DNA from: Flavobacteriaceae bacterium
Lineage (GTDB): Bacteria; Bacteroidota; Bacteroidia; Flavobacteriales; Flavobacteriaceae
Direction: 5' to 3'
Assembly (NCBI GenBank): GCA_027066745.1
Contig: JAMONB010000268.1
Coordinates: 1-34,399, forward strand
DNA: 34,399 bases
In this document: piece after piece, positions 1 to 9,113 of the stretch
Layout of the letters: each line of letters starts with the position of its first letter
Position numbering within the stretch: position 1 is the first letter of the stretch
Translations under genes and position numbers: made by a program
Notes under the pieces: generated by a model
Told to the model about the DNA's origin: nothing
The model's input: the letters and a program-made list of their open reading frames with translations, nothing else
Database searches by the model: none

Positions 1-79
1 GTGTTTGCGCATTTACAATTGATGTTATTAATAATATTCCAAATAGTATTAATACTTTTTTTAAAACAATATTTTTCAT
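1..79 (-). CDS. 5' end (first 26 codons, signal peptide) of a second giant RHS-type protein continuing beyond the left edge
   Basis: Reverse strand reads MKNIVLKKVLILFGILLITSIVNAQT, identical in DNA to the start of the 3,640-aa ORF at 30751; ATG 2 nt after the stop of the 82-3108 ORF, the same layout as the right locus. Confidence 0.85.
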   Translation of the reverse strand, partial: MKNIVLKKVLILFGILLITSIVNAQT

Positions 80-81
80 AG

Positions 82-3000
82 CTATTGTTGATTTTTGTAA
101 TGGTATTGGTTTTCACTTAAAATATTACCTTGAGCATCTTTTACAAATTTTAATCTGTTAAAAGAATCATAGTAATAATAAATGGTTTCTCCTCGTGGGT
201 CTGTAATACTTGTTACACCTATTAATGGGTCGTAGGTGTAAGTTGTAACTTGTGAATTTGGTAAGACAGTTCGTAAATTATGTAAGTTTTCTCTTAAAGT
301 ACCTTCATTTCCAGAATAAATAATAGCTCCATTTAAATCAAAAGAATCTATTGTTCTATCATTATCCAAATTTGAAGAGTTTTGGATTGCTTCAATAGAA
401 GTATAGTAAGGAGCAGTAGCCAAAAAAGATTGTACATCTGCATAAGTAGCATTTTCAATTTTAGCAATTGGCTGTGTTTCATTATAACCCCAAATATAAA
501 CAATGTGTGTACCATCTGATTTAGAAATCTCTATTGGATTACCAAAACCATCATAATTATGATAAACTATTCGGTCTTTTAATAAATTTGTAGGCGTAAG
601 TACTCCTTTTGCTGTTTGAATACTTTCTGGAAGTATAATATTATTTCCCAAGTCCTTATAATTTGTCCGTTTGGTAGACAGTAAAATATCATTTTTGTAT
701 GTTTCTGATTGTACTACATTAGAAATAATGTTTTGATTTTGTAAGCCTGTCATTACTGTTAAACTTGAAAATTCTTGATTATATGGGTAATAGAACTTTT
801 GCTTTAGCAGTTGATTATCATTTACAATAGAGGTAATTTCTTTAATAAAAGGCAAAACATTATCATAAACAATTATTTTTTCGGTAATCAATTCCCCGTC
901 AGGAAAGTATTCTTTTTGAATTGTATTTGTTAACAAATTACGTTCAGAGTTTACCTTTGACATCACCAGTGCATATGGTTCATAGATCATATCTTCAATT
1001 TCACCAATAGAAGTACTCATAATAAGTGAGCTCCCAGTTATTATACTTTCGAAATCACCATAAGAGTAAGTATTAATTAACTCTTTTCTTAAAACATTAT
1101 CCGAACTATATAATTTAGAAGAAATTAATTTCCCCCTTTTATTTTCCATATTCTCAAACAAATTTGGGAAGAGTCCAAGATTGAAAGCATTTGTAGCTAT
1201 GTCAAATGATGTAAATTGATTTGTATTAAACAATGCATAGGAAGCTGGGTATTCATTCAATATTTCTTTAGGTGAAATGTATTCATTTATAATATAACCA
1301 TTATTATTTTCACTTATTTTAACCTTAGAATAACCAACATATGAGCTACCTAATTCATTGTTATTTGTGCTCCTTTGGGAAATACTTACAAAATGAGGAA
1401 GATTAAGTTTAATAAATCGAGGAGAATATAAAACGCTACCAGTGCTAGAACCGTTTTCATCTTCATACAAATAGTCTTTTTGCCTTTTTAAAGAATTATC
1501 GAAATTAAATATTTTATTAGATTTTAACCTTAAGCCACCACCTTGAATTTCTTCTCCTAAAAAAATAAAAGAATTAAGCTCGTATTCAAAAGTTTCATAA
1601 CCTTTTTCTGGATATATAATTTTTTCTAATGACGCTGCTTTTGAATAATTGATATCAGAGTTTAATGAATAATTACCAAATAAAGTAGAATACCCTTGAT
1701 TCGGAATATTAAATGGTATATAAGAATATTTCCCTTCATTTTCCTTAAAATACATTCTTGGTATATAAAAATACGTTCCATCAACATTGGCTGAATTATA
1801 ATAGCCTAAAAAATCTTGTTTGTAGGAATATCTTTTGGGTAGTTTTTTAGAATTATAACCAAACTTATAACCCGGAAGAACATTTTTATCTTTATCTTCA
1901 AAATAAATTTCATTGAGTCTTAATCTCAAACATTTTGGTTCGTTACAATTATCTGAAGATGTGAAATAATCTTGCACAAAGTGAATTGATTTAATAATTT
2001 CACTATGAGTATTTCTTATTTCAATTTTTGTAAGTCTTTTCGCACCAATTAAATCATCTCTATCACTATTATAATAAAATTCTATTTCTCCTTCTTTAAA
2101 TAGGATTTTATTAATTATTTTTTCATTCAAAAAGTCGGAAAAGTGATCAAACTGCTGATAAAAACTGCCATCTATTTTAAATTCTCTTTCGATTCTTAAA
2201 TTAAAATCTTCTACTAGGTTATCTATATATTGAAATTCAACTATATTTCCTGTTGATGGATTTTTAATATATGATAAGAACAATGATGATAATCTATTAA
2301 ATGTTTGACCTGATGCTGATGAACAGCAAAAAGCTGTATTTATAGTTTCATGCTCATTTATTTCACCTTGATAGTTAATAAATGAATCTGAAGAGCTTTC
2401 TCTTTGATTAAAGTTGTATATAAATCCTTTGGAAGAAGTTATGTTAAAATTACTGTAAGTAAATACTTCTGTGCTGCTAGAATTCTGAACTGTTGCAATG
2501 AATTTAGAACCAGTTGGAGTTAATTCTAATATTTCCATATCAGACTTATTTGTAAACTTAGTTATAAGCCCAGGGGCTTCTACGAAATAAATATCTGGCT
2601 GTCTATCTATTCTAGAATTAGGTCTCTCATATCCTAAATAATAATTATTTTCTCCTAAAAATCCAAATCTCGTATATATGGAAGATGTTGGTGCGGTAGT
2701 AAATTCAAACGATCCTCCATTACCTAAAGTAACATCGGCTACTCCAGAATAATTACTCCCGAAAGTTAATTGCCCAACAAAATCATCATCTCCCATTATT
2801 TCCCTATTTATAAAGCCTCCAGCATTCAATGACCAATTAAGCCCTACTCGTGTTGATATAGAATTTACTTTTACTCCACCTGTATTATATGAAATACTAA
2901 TAGGTATTAAAAGGCCATCTAAATTAATGGTATAAATAGGGATTTCAATATTTGCCCTCCCTGTGTAATCATTATTTGGAGTGAATTTAATTTGTTGCAA

Positions 3001-3108
3001 AGCACTAACTTCAGGTGATTTAATATCGTTCAAATGACCTAAAGTTTGTGATATAGTAGAAGAGCTAATAATAATTATATTTACTAATATTACAATTTGT
3101 CTTTTCAT
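82..3108 (-). CDS. RHS/YD-repeat family secreted partner protein (N-terminal RHS-like module, no core/toxin)
   Basis: Signal peptide; NDYTGRANIEIPIYTI...PISISYNTGGVKVNSISTRVGLNWSLNAGG motif typical of Bacteroidota RHS N-terminal modules; C-terminal YD-type repeats (TYDPLIGVTSITDPRGETIYYYYDSFNRLKFVKDAQGN). Confidence 0.85.
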   Translation of the reverse strand: MKRQIVILVNIIIISSSTISQTLGHLNDIKSPEVSALQQIKFTPNNDYTGRANIEIPIYTINLDGLLIPISISYNTGGVKVNSISTRVGLNWSLNAGGFINREIMGDDDFVGQLTFGSNYSGVADVTLGNGGSFEFTTAPTSSIYTRFGFLGENNYYLGYERPNSRIDRQPDIYFVEAPGLITKFTNKSDMEILELTPTGSKFIATVQNSSSTEVFTYSNFNITSSKGFIYNFNQRESSSDSFINYQGEINEHETINTAFCCSSASGQTFNRLSSLFLSYIKNPSTGNIVEFQYIDNLVEDFNLRIEREFKIDGSFYQQFDHFSDFLNEKIINKILFKEGEIEFYYNSDRDDLIGAKRLTKIEIRNTHSEIIKSIHFVQDYFTSSDNCNEPKCLRLRLNEIYFEDKDKNVLPGYKFGYNSKKLPKRYSYKQDFLGYYNSANVDGTYFYIPRMYFKENEGKYSYIPFNIPNQGYSTLFGNYSLNSDINYSKAASLEKIIYPEKGYETFEYELNSFIFLGEEIQGGGLRLKSNKIFNFDNSLKRQKDYLYEDENGSSTGSVLYSPRFIKLNLPHFVSISQRSTNNNELGSSYVGYSKVKISENNNGYIINEYISPKEILNEYPASYALFNTNQFTSFDIATNAFNLGLFPNLFENMENKRGKLISSKLYSSDNVLRKELINTYSYGDFESIITGSSLIMSTSIGEIEDMIYEPYALVMSKVNSERNLLTNTIQKEYFPDGELITEKIIVYDNVLPFIKEITSIVNDNQLLKQKFYYPYNQEFSSLTVMTGLQNQNIISNVVQSETYKNDILLSTKRTNYKDLGNNIILPESIQTAKGVLTPTNLLKDRIVYHNYDGFGNPIEISKSDGTHIVYIWGYNETQPIAKIENATYADVQSFLATAPYYTSIEAIQNSSNLDNDRTIDSFDLNGAIIYSGNEGTLRENLHNLRTVLPNSQVTTYTYDPLIGVTSITDPRGETIYYYYDSFNRLKFVKDAQGNILSENQYHYKNQQ

Positions 3109-3115
3109 AAAATTT

Positions 3116-4295
3116 TTAATTAAAGTTTAACATTTTTCCTGTATTTTTCTCATCTATTTTATCTAACCATAATTTATCTGTTTCACTATAGGTTAGAATA
3201 AACCTTTTAATATCTTGATTCAAATTATTTTTTATGATGAGGTCCTGAAGTACGGCTCCACCAGTTTCATGATGATTTATACTGGATTCAAAATAAATAC
3301 TTGTACTATCCTTAAATGTTATTTTTAATGGCTTTTTTGTTTGAGTATTTGTTGCGAAATGTGAAATAATACAATTTAGCTTTAGTTTATTTAAATTATA
3401 AGGATTGCTTAAAAAATCAGGTGTAGTATTTGTTGTGGTAATATTATCAGTAGTTGTGATTGAAGTTGTAAATGATTCTTGAACTGTAGAATAGCTATTT
3501 GAAGTTCTAATTTTATATAGAAGCCAAGAGGAAATGTTATTATATACTGCCTGAGCTCTTGATGCTGAAATAGAGCTTTCTCCATTTTGAGATAAACTAG
3601 CAGTTATTAGTATGGATTCAATATTTTCGGTAGTGTTAAATAAATACTTATAACCATATGTATCTTTTATAGTAAAGCTAATTATCTCAAGATTAGATGA
3701 GTTTGAATTTAATTCTATTTTTACACTTTGATCTTTAGATAAAAGTTTTGGGACTAAAATTCCATTTTCATTAATAATTACAAATCTACCTCTATTACCC
3801 AATAAACTAAATTGATATAAATAATATAATTCGGTGTCATACATACCTGCATTTAAACCTTTAGCTTTCCAATTAAGTTTAAGTTTAGTGGACATACTAA
3901 AAATTGTCATAATTCCAAAAGTCAGAATTGTGTAATACTCCAGTTTTTTTTGATGAATTTATTCTCTTTTGAAACTCATTGGAAACATTCCCAATGGTTC
4001 TTGAAATAATACCACTAATCTTCATTGACCACCCTGTACTAGTCCATCTAGAAATTTCATTAATTTTTATCCCTAATGTACCGTACTTTAGGCTGAGGTT
4101 TAAATTTTTATCTAATTTTTTTGAATAAAATGGAATGGATATATCAGGTTGTCTGGTATAATTATTTATGGGAACTTCCTCAAATTTCATCAGACAAGAA
4201 ACTGTAGGCGAAAGTGGAATTAGGGTTAGTAGTTCTTGAGAATTTAAATGAATACATAAAACTAATGTGAAAATTAGAGTAGATAATATTTTCAT
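3116..4295 (-). pseudogene. Truncated, frameshifted RHS N-terminal-like partner (ORFs 3897-4295 and 3116-3910)
   Basis: First ORF has signal peptide plus NYTRQPDISIPFYSKKLDKNLNLSLKYGTLGIKINEISRWTSTGWSM; second continues the family pattern (YDTELYYLYQFSLLGNRGRFVI...). Dropping one T from the TTTTT run near 3900 joins the frames. C-terminal half absent. Confidence 0.7.
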
Positions 4296-4536
4296 AGATT
4301 TTTAATAAAACTTAAAAGATGTAAAAAAGGTAACTGAAAATAATTACTAATTAGATAATGATGAATAGTAACCGTTATGGAGAAATTTTGCAAAAAAACA
4401 GCAGTTTTTTAATTTAAGAGTAATATTTTTAAAACTCATAGCAATAATTTAGAATTAACTTTTTCAATCCAAATTTATAAAAATTATTTAAGTTATAAAC
4501 TATAAATTTGATAAAAAAATAATATTTATGGTTTAT

Positions 4537-4564
4537 CCCTACTTTAGTAGGGTAAATCCCTACT
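4537..4564. promoter_or_regulatory. Three-arm inverted repeat CCCTACT-TT-AGTAGGG-TAAAT-CCCTACT, candidate operator
   Basis: Perfect 7-bp arms in alternating orientation, ~60-85 bp upstream of a candidate -7 element and ~90-115 bp upstream of the pilin ATG. Confidence 0.5.
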
Positions 4565-4622
4565 TATAAAATACGGATGTAAATAAAAGTTTAGAATGTA
4601 GCCATTCATCAAGATATTTTTT

Positions 4623-4630
4623 TAAATTTG
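4623..4630 (+). promoter_or_regulatory. Candidate Bacteroidota -7 element (TAAATTTG, consensus TAnnTTTG)
   Basis: Matches TAnnTTTG 21 bp before the ATG at 4652; no convincing -33 element. Confidence 0.35.
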
Positions 4631-4651
4631 ACTAAAAATACTTAAACTGCT

Positions 4652-5059
4652 ATGAGTGTAAAATGTAAAAAAGTCGCAGCCTTCAACCTTCAAGAAATGT
4701 TAGTAGTTCTAGTTATTATTGGAATTTTAATATTGATTGCAATTCCAAGTTTAATGCCGCTGATTGCTAGAGCGAAGAGTACAGAAGCTCAAATACAACT
4801 AAAACATATTTACAATACCCAGCGCACACATTTTTTTATGTATTCCAAGTATAGCTCTGATTTTAATGAAATAGGCTTTGAACTACCTAAAACAATAAAA
4901 CAGGATGGAAATGCAAATTATAATTATGAAATTCTTTCTGCAACGAATAATGCATTTAAAGCAAGAGCAACAGCTATTACAGATTTTGATGGAGACGGAA
5001 TATTTAATGTGTGGGAAATTGACCAAGACCAAGGTTTAAAAGAAGTGGTAAAAGATTAA
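4652..5059 (+). CDS. Type IV pilin / T2SS major pseudopilin-like protein
   Basis: Class III signal KKVAA|FNLQEMLVVLVIIGILILIAIPSLMP with E5; C-terminal DFDGDGIFNVWEID EF-hand-like segment. Confidence 0.9.
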   Translation: MSVKCKKVAAFNLQEMLVVLVIIGILILIAIPSLMPLIARAKSTEAQIQLKHIYNTQRTHFFMYSKYSSDFNEIGFELPKTIKQDGNANYNYEILSATNNAFKARATAITDFDGDGIFNVWEIDQDQGLKEVVKD

Positions 5060-5087
5060 AAAAAGAATCTTAAAAAGAATAAAAAAA

Positions 5088-5576
5088 TTGCTATTAACAA
5101 TACTGTTATATATTACAACTGGTATTTCCCTTTTATGGGTTGCCTATCAAGATTTTAAAGAACGAAAAGTATATAGTTTCTTGTTTTTAATTTCTGGAGG
5201 GTTATTAACATCTTTACATATAAGCAATACGAATCTTATTCAATTTTTGATTAGTTCAGGTATTAATTTAAGTTTCATTGGAGTTCTTTTAACGATACTT
5301 ATGTTGTTCTCAAAAATCATTTTTAAAAAATCATTTAATCAAACTTTTGGATGGGGTGACCTTTTATTTTTTATAGTGATGGCTCTGAGTTTTCCTACTA
5401 TTACATTTTTGGTGTTATTTTCATTCTCTTTATTTTTTTCATTACTTGTTTTTTTATTATTTAAAAGCAGGTGGAACTATAAAACAGTTCCTTTAGCAGG
5501 GTTACAAGCGCTATTTGTTATGGGAGTTATAATACTTAATAAGATATTTTCATTTTCTAATCTATATATGATATGA
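5088..5576 (+). CDS. Prepilin peptidase (A24 family), catalytic domain only; TTG start as called
   Basis: Polytopic membrane protein with two Asp motifs: YQDFKERKVY and FGWGDLLFF (GxGD); located between pilin and ATPase genes. Confidence 0.85.
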   Translation: MLLTILLYITTGISLLWVAYQDFKERKVYSFLFLISGGLLTSLHISNTNLIQFLISSGINLSFIGVLLTILMLFSKIIFKKSFNQTFGWGDLLFFIVMALSFPTITFLVLFSFSLFFSLLVFLLFKSRWNYKTVPLAGLQALFVMGVIILNKIFSFSNLYMI

Positions 5577-6988
5577 AAAAGGAATCTTCTAATTTTAACA
5601 TTACAACGGATATAGCCCAATTAATAAGTACTGAACAAGCCTATAATTATAAGATAGTTCCCGTTAGTAATAATGGTGTATTGATATTTAAAACAGCTTC
5701 ATTAGATATTAAAAGTTTACAACAAGAGTTAGAAATTGTACTTGGAAGAAAAGTTGAGTTGATTCAAGAAAGTGAAGAAAATATTAGGCAATATCTTTTA
5801 AAAAATTACCGAAAAAATAACTCTTTAGTAAGTGAATCTTTACATTATTCAGATGATTTTTTATTAAAGGTCATTCTAGAAGCCCAAAGTATTGAAAGTA
5901 GTGATATACATTTTGAAATTTTCGAAAAAACAAGTAAAGTGCGTTATCGTATTGATGGGAAATTGATAGAAAAATATGTTATCACCTTAAGTGAATACCC
6001 TATTATTGTGAATCGAATTAAGATTATGGCAGGAATGGATATCTCTGAAAAGCGATTACCTCAAGATGGGAGAATAAGTATTGATACCAATACTTTAGAA
6101 TTTGACATACGTGTATCATCCTTACCAACATTACATGGAGAGAAGATTGTACTTAGGCTACTCTCTAAGGATAGCAATGCCATTCAACTAGAATCTTTAG
6201 GGTTTACAGAAAAAGAACTAGCAATTTATAGAGAAGGCATCAAAAATCCACATGGGATTGTGTTAATCTCTGGTCCAACAGGGTCGGGTAAAACAACCAC
6301 GCTTTATGCAACATTAAAAGAATTACATAACGATGCCACCAATATTTTAACCATTGAAGATCCTATTGAATATACCTTGGAAGGAATCAACCAGGTGCAA
6401 TTAAAAGAAAGCATTGGATTAGATTTTGTTAGTACGCTAAAAACATTTTTACGGCAAGACCCTGATATTATTATGGTAGGAGAAATACGAGATGTTGCCA
6501 CAGCAAACATGGCAATTAGAGCAGCTCTTACAGGTCATTTAGTACTTTCAACCATTCATACCAATTCAGCTTGGGCAACCATTTCTAGATTGATTGACAT
6601 GGGAATTCCACCGTTTTTAATAGCAAGTACATTAAATATTAGTATCGCACAACGCTTGGTACGTAAATTATGCCCTCATTGTAAAAAAGAGGTACAAGTT
6701 ACTAAAGAAGCTTTACCAAAGGGAGTTGACATTCCAAGTACATTAAAAAACCATTTCACCGCTGTTGGATGTGAAAATTGTTATTATACAGGGTATAGTG
6801 GAAGAAAAGCCATTTATGAAATCATTCCAATGACCAAATACTTAGCTGGTCAAATCAAACAAGAAGTCTTAGATATTGATTTGTATTTAAAAAAAGAAAA
6901 GGTTTCAACCTTAAAGTCTAATGCCTTGCTACTAGTTGAGCAAGGAGAAACATCCATAGAAGAAGTATACATGCTATTAACTCAATAA
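5573..6988 (+). CDS. GspE/PilB-type assembly ATPase
   Basis: Walker A GPTGSGKTTT; QDPDIIMVGEIRD; His box TGHLVLSTIHTNSA; CPHC...CENC zinc motif. ATGA overlap with upstream gene. Confidence 0.97.
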   Translation: MKKESSNFNITTDIAQLISTEQAYNYKIVPVSNNGVLIFKTASLDIKSLQQELEIVLGRKVELIQESEENIRQYLLKNYRKNNSLVSESLHYSDDFLLKVILEAQSIESSDIHFEIFEKTSKVRYRIDGKLIEKYVITLSEYPIIVNRIKIMAGMDISEKRLPQDGRISIDTNTLEFDIRVSSLPTLHGEKIVLRLLSKDSNAIQLESLGFTEKELAIYREGIKNPHGIVLISGPTGSGKTTTLYATLKELHNDATNILTIEDPIEYTLEGINQVQLKESIGLDFVSTLKTFLRQDPDIIMVGEIRDVATANMAIRAALTGHLVLSTIHTNSAWATISRLIDMGIPPFLIASTLNISIAQRLVRKLCPHCKKEVQVTKEALPKGVDIPSTLKNHFTAVGCENCYYTGYSGRKAIYEIIPMTKYLAGQIKQEVLDIDLYLKKEKVSTLKSNALLLVEQGETSIEEVYMLLTQ

Positions 6989-6992
6989 AGTA

Positions 6993-9113
6993 ATGAAAAA
7001 AAATAGAGCTATAAAAACAGTCATAATCGCCTTTATATTTAGTATAAGCTCTAGCTGTTTATACAGTCAAAATAGTCGTTTAATTCAACTACACAACCAA
7101 CTGGAAAGTATAATCATTGACAGTCCAGGGCTTAATGAAAAGGTAGATATTAATGTAAGTAATGTTGTGGTAGCTGATTTTTTAAGAACCATTGCCAAAG
7201 CACATAACATCAATTTGCATATTGCAAATGATTTAAACAAAATGGTCATTACCAATAATTTTACCAATGCTACTGTAATAGATGTCTTGTTATTTGTTTG
7301 TAAAGAATACCTACTAACTATTGATATTACGGGTAACATTTTAGCAATAAAGAAAATTACACCTGTTAAAAAACAATTCCAACAAAGAAATATACCTATT
7401 CAATATATAAAAGAGAGAGATTTATTTACAATTGACTTAAAACAAGATACGTTATTTGTAGCTTTTAAAGAAATTACAAATAAAACAGGAAATAATATTG
7501 TATTTACACCCGATATTCAATATCAAAAAATTTCGGCCTATATAAAAGAAATGCCTTTTGAGTCCGCACTTCATAAAATTGCTTTTTCGAACAATTTGAA
7601 AGTGAGTAGGACTAAAGATAATTACTTCTTAGTTGAAAAACAAGATGAATCACCTATAAGTACTAACAAAAATAGAAAACGAACAAAGCCTAAAAAAGAT
7701 AGCTCAAGTGCAAATTATTATTACAAAGTTTTGGACTCTGTTAACAAAGATTTAGAAGTAGATTTTGAGGATATAGAGATAGCAACCATAATTAAAGATG
7801 TAAGTTATGATTTAAACATTAATTTGTTTGTTGCCTCCCCACTTAAAGAAATCGGGAAAACAACCATTAAGAATAGTTACATAGCGTTTGAGGAATTATT
7901 AACAACAATGTTAGAGCCTACAGCTTTTGGGTATAAAAAAAACGACAATATCTTTTATTTTGGAAAAAAGGAAGATATTTCAGTACGCCAATCAGTCATT
8001 GTCCCTTTATTACACAGATCCATTGAGATTATGAATAATCAAGGAGGTACACAACGAAACACAATTAGATCTAATTTTAATAAGAATACAAACTATAATC
8101 AAAATATGGGTTATGGTAGTACTACTAATAATAGTAGTAGAACCAATGGTGTTAATTTTAGTTCGAGGAACGATAGACCAACTAATAATACAATAAATTC
8201 AAATAGAAATAGCACTTCACCAAATGAAGGGTTATTGACGATATTTCCAGAAGCAGTTACAAAAGATTTAGATATAAAAACAGACTTAGAGCTCAATAGT
8301 TTTATTATCAATGGTGCGAGTCAGCAAATTCAAAAATTTAAAGATTTTGTCAGGTATATTGATAAACCAATTCCTGTAATTACTATTGAAGTAATGATTT
8401 TAGAAATAAACCGTTCCGCAACGGTTGAAACAGGTATTAGCTGGGGTATTGGAGATGAAGTGTCTAAGACAACGGGGAGTACGTTTCCAACGACAGATAT
8501 GACTATAGGTTCTAAAGAGATTAATAAAATTATAAGTAATAATAATGGTTTTGGATCTTTAAATATTGGAAAAGTCTTACCTGAGTTTTATATGAATATT
8601 AAAGCAATGGAATCTAATGGAGATGTGAAAGTTCGTTCAACTCCAAAATTATCTACTTTAAATGGGCATCGTTCCAGTTTATCTATTGGTGAAACTACCT
8701 ATTATGTGGTTACGAATCAAAATTATTATGGCTCACAAATTCCTCAAGCTTCTGAAATTAAGAATTATCAGCCTATTGACGCACAATTAGCCATTGACTT
8801 AAAACCTTTAGTTTCTGGTGATGGACAAATAACGATGGAAATCAATGTGATTCAATCTAGTTTTAATGGAGAAAAAATCGATGCAGATGCTCCTCCGGGT
8901 ATGAATTCTCGTCAATTCACTTCCATTGTAAGGGTGAAAGATCAAGAATTAATAATTTTGGGAGGGCTTGAAGAAAAAGTGAATGGAAGTTCTGGTACAG
9001 GAGTTCCTTTTCTAGCTAGAATCCCCATAATAAAATGGTTTTTTAGCAGTCACAAAAGAGAAGATTCTAAAAAGAAATTAGTTGTCTTAATTAAACCAAC
9101 AGTAATATATTAA
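6993..9113 (+). CDS. GspD/PilQ-type secretin
   Basis: Signal peptide; STN/N-like domains; C-terminal VRSTPKLSTLNGHRSSLSIGETTYYVV ... LIILGGLEEKVNGSSGTGVPFLARIPIIKWFF...LVVLIKP. Confidence 0.95.
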   Translation: MKKNRAIKTVIIAFIFSISSSCLYSQNSRLIQLHNQLESIIIDSPGLNEKVDINVSNVVVADFLRTIAKAHNINLHIANDLNKMVITNNFTNATVIDVLLFVCKEYLLTIDITGNILAIKKITPVKKQFQQRNIPIQYIKERDLFTIDLKQDTLFVAFKEITNKTGNNIVFTPDIQYQKISAYIKEMPFESALHKIAFSNNLKVSRTKDNYFLVEKQDESPISTNKNRKRTKPKKDSSSANYYYKVLDSVNKDLEVDFEDIEIATIIKDVSYDLNINLFVASPLKEIGKTTIKNSYIAFEELLTTMLEPTAFGYKKNDNIFYFGKKEDISVRQSVIVPLLHRSIEIMNNQGGTQRNTIRSNFNKNTNYNQNMGYGSTTNNSSRTNGVNFSSRNDRPTNNTINSNRNSTSPNEGLLTIFPEAVTKDLDIKTDLELNSFIINGASQQIQKFKDFVRYIDKPIPVITIEVMILEINRSATVETGISWGIGDEVSKTTGSTFPTTDMTIGSKEINKIISNNNGFGSLNIGKVLPEFYMNIKAMESNGDVKVRSTPKLSTLNGHRSSLSIGETTYYVVTNQNYYGSQIPQASEIKNYQPIDAQLAIDLKPLVSGDGQITMEINVIQSSFNGEKIDADAPPGMNSRQFTSIVRVKDQELIILGGLEEKVNGSSGTGVPFLARIPIIKWFFSSHKREDSKKKLVVLIKPTVIY

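Noticed and set aside
4391-4410. A/T hairpin AAAAAAC-AGCA-GTTTTTT as terminator
   Set aside because: Very weak A/T stem in AT-rich DNA, lying between divergent genes where a terminator is not expected.
6304-6510. Minus-strand 68-aa ORF inside the ATPase gene
   Set aside because: Antisense to a well-supported GspE/PilB coding region; no domain or start context.
7085-7339. Minus-strand 84-aa ORF inside the secretin gene
   Set aside because: Antisense shadow ORF of a confident CDS.
8111-8311. Minus-strand 66-aa ORF inside the secretin gene
   Set aside because: Complement of the low-complexity Asn/Ser linker; leucine-rich by composition only.
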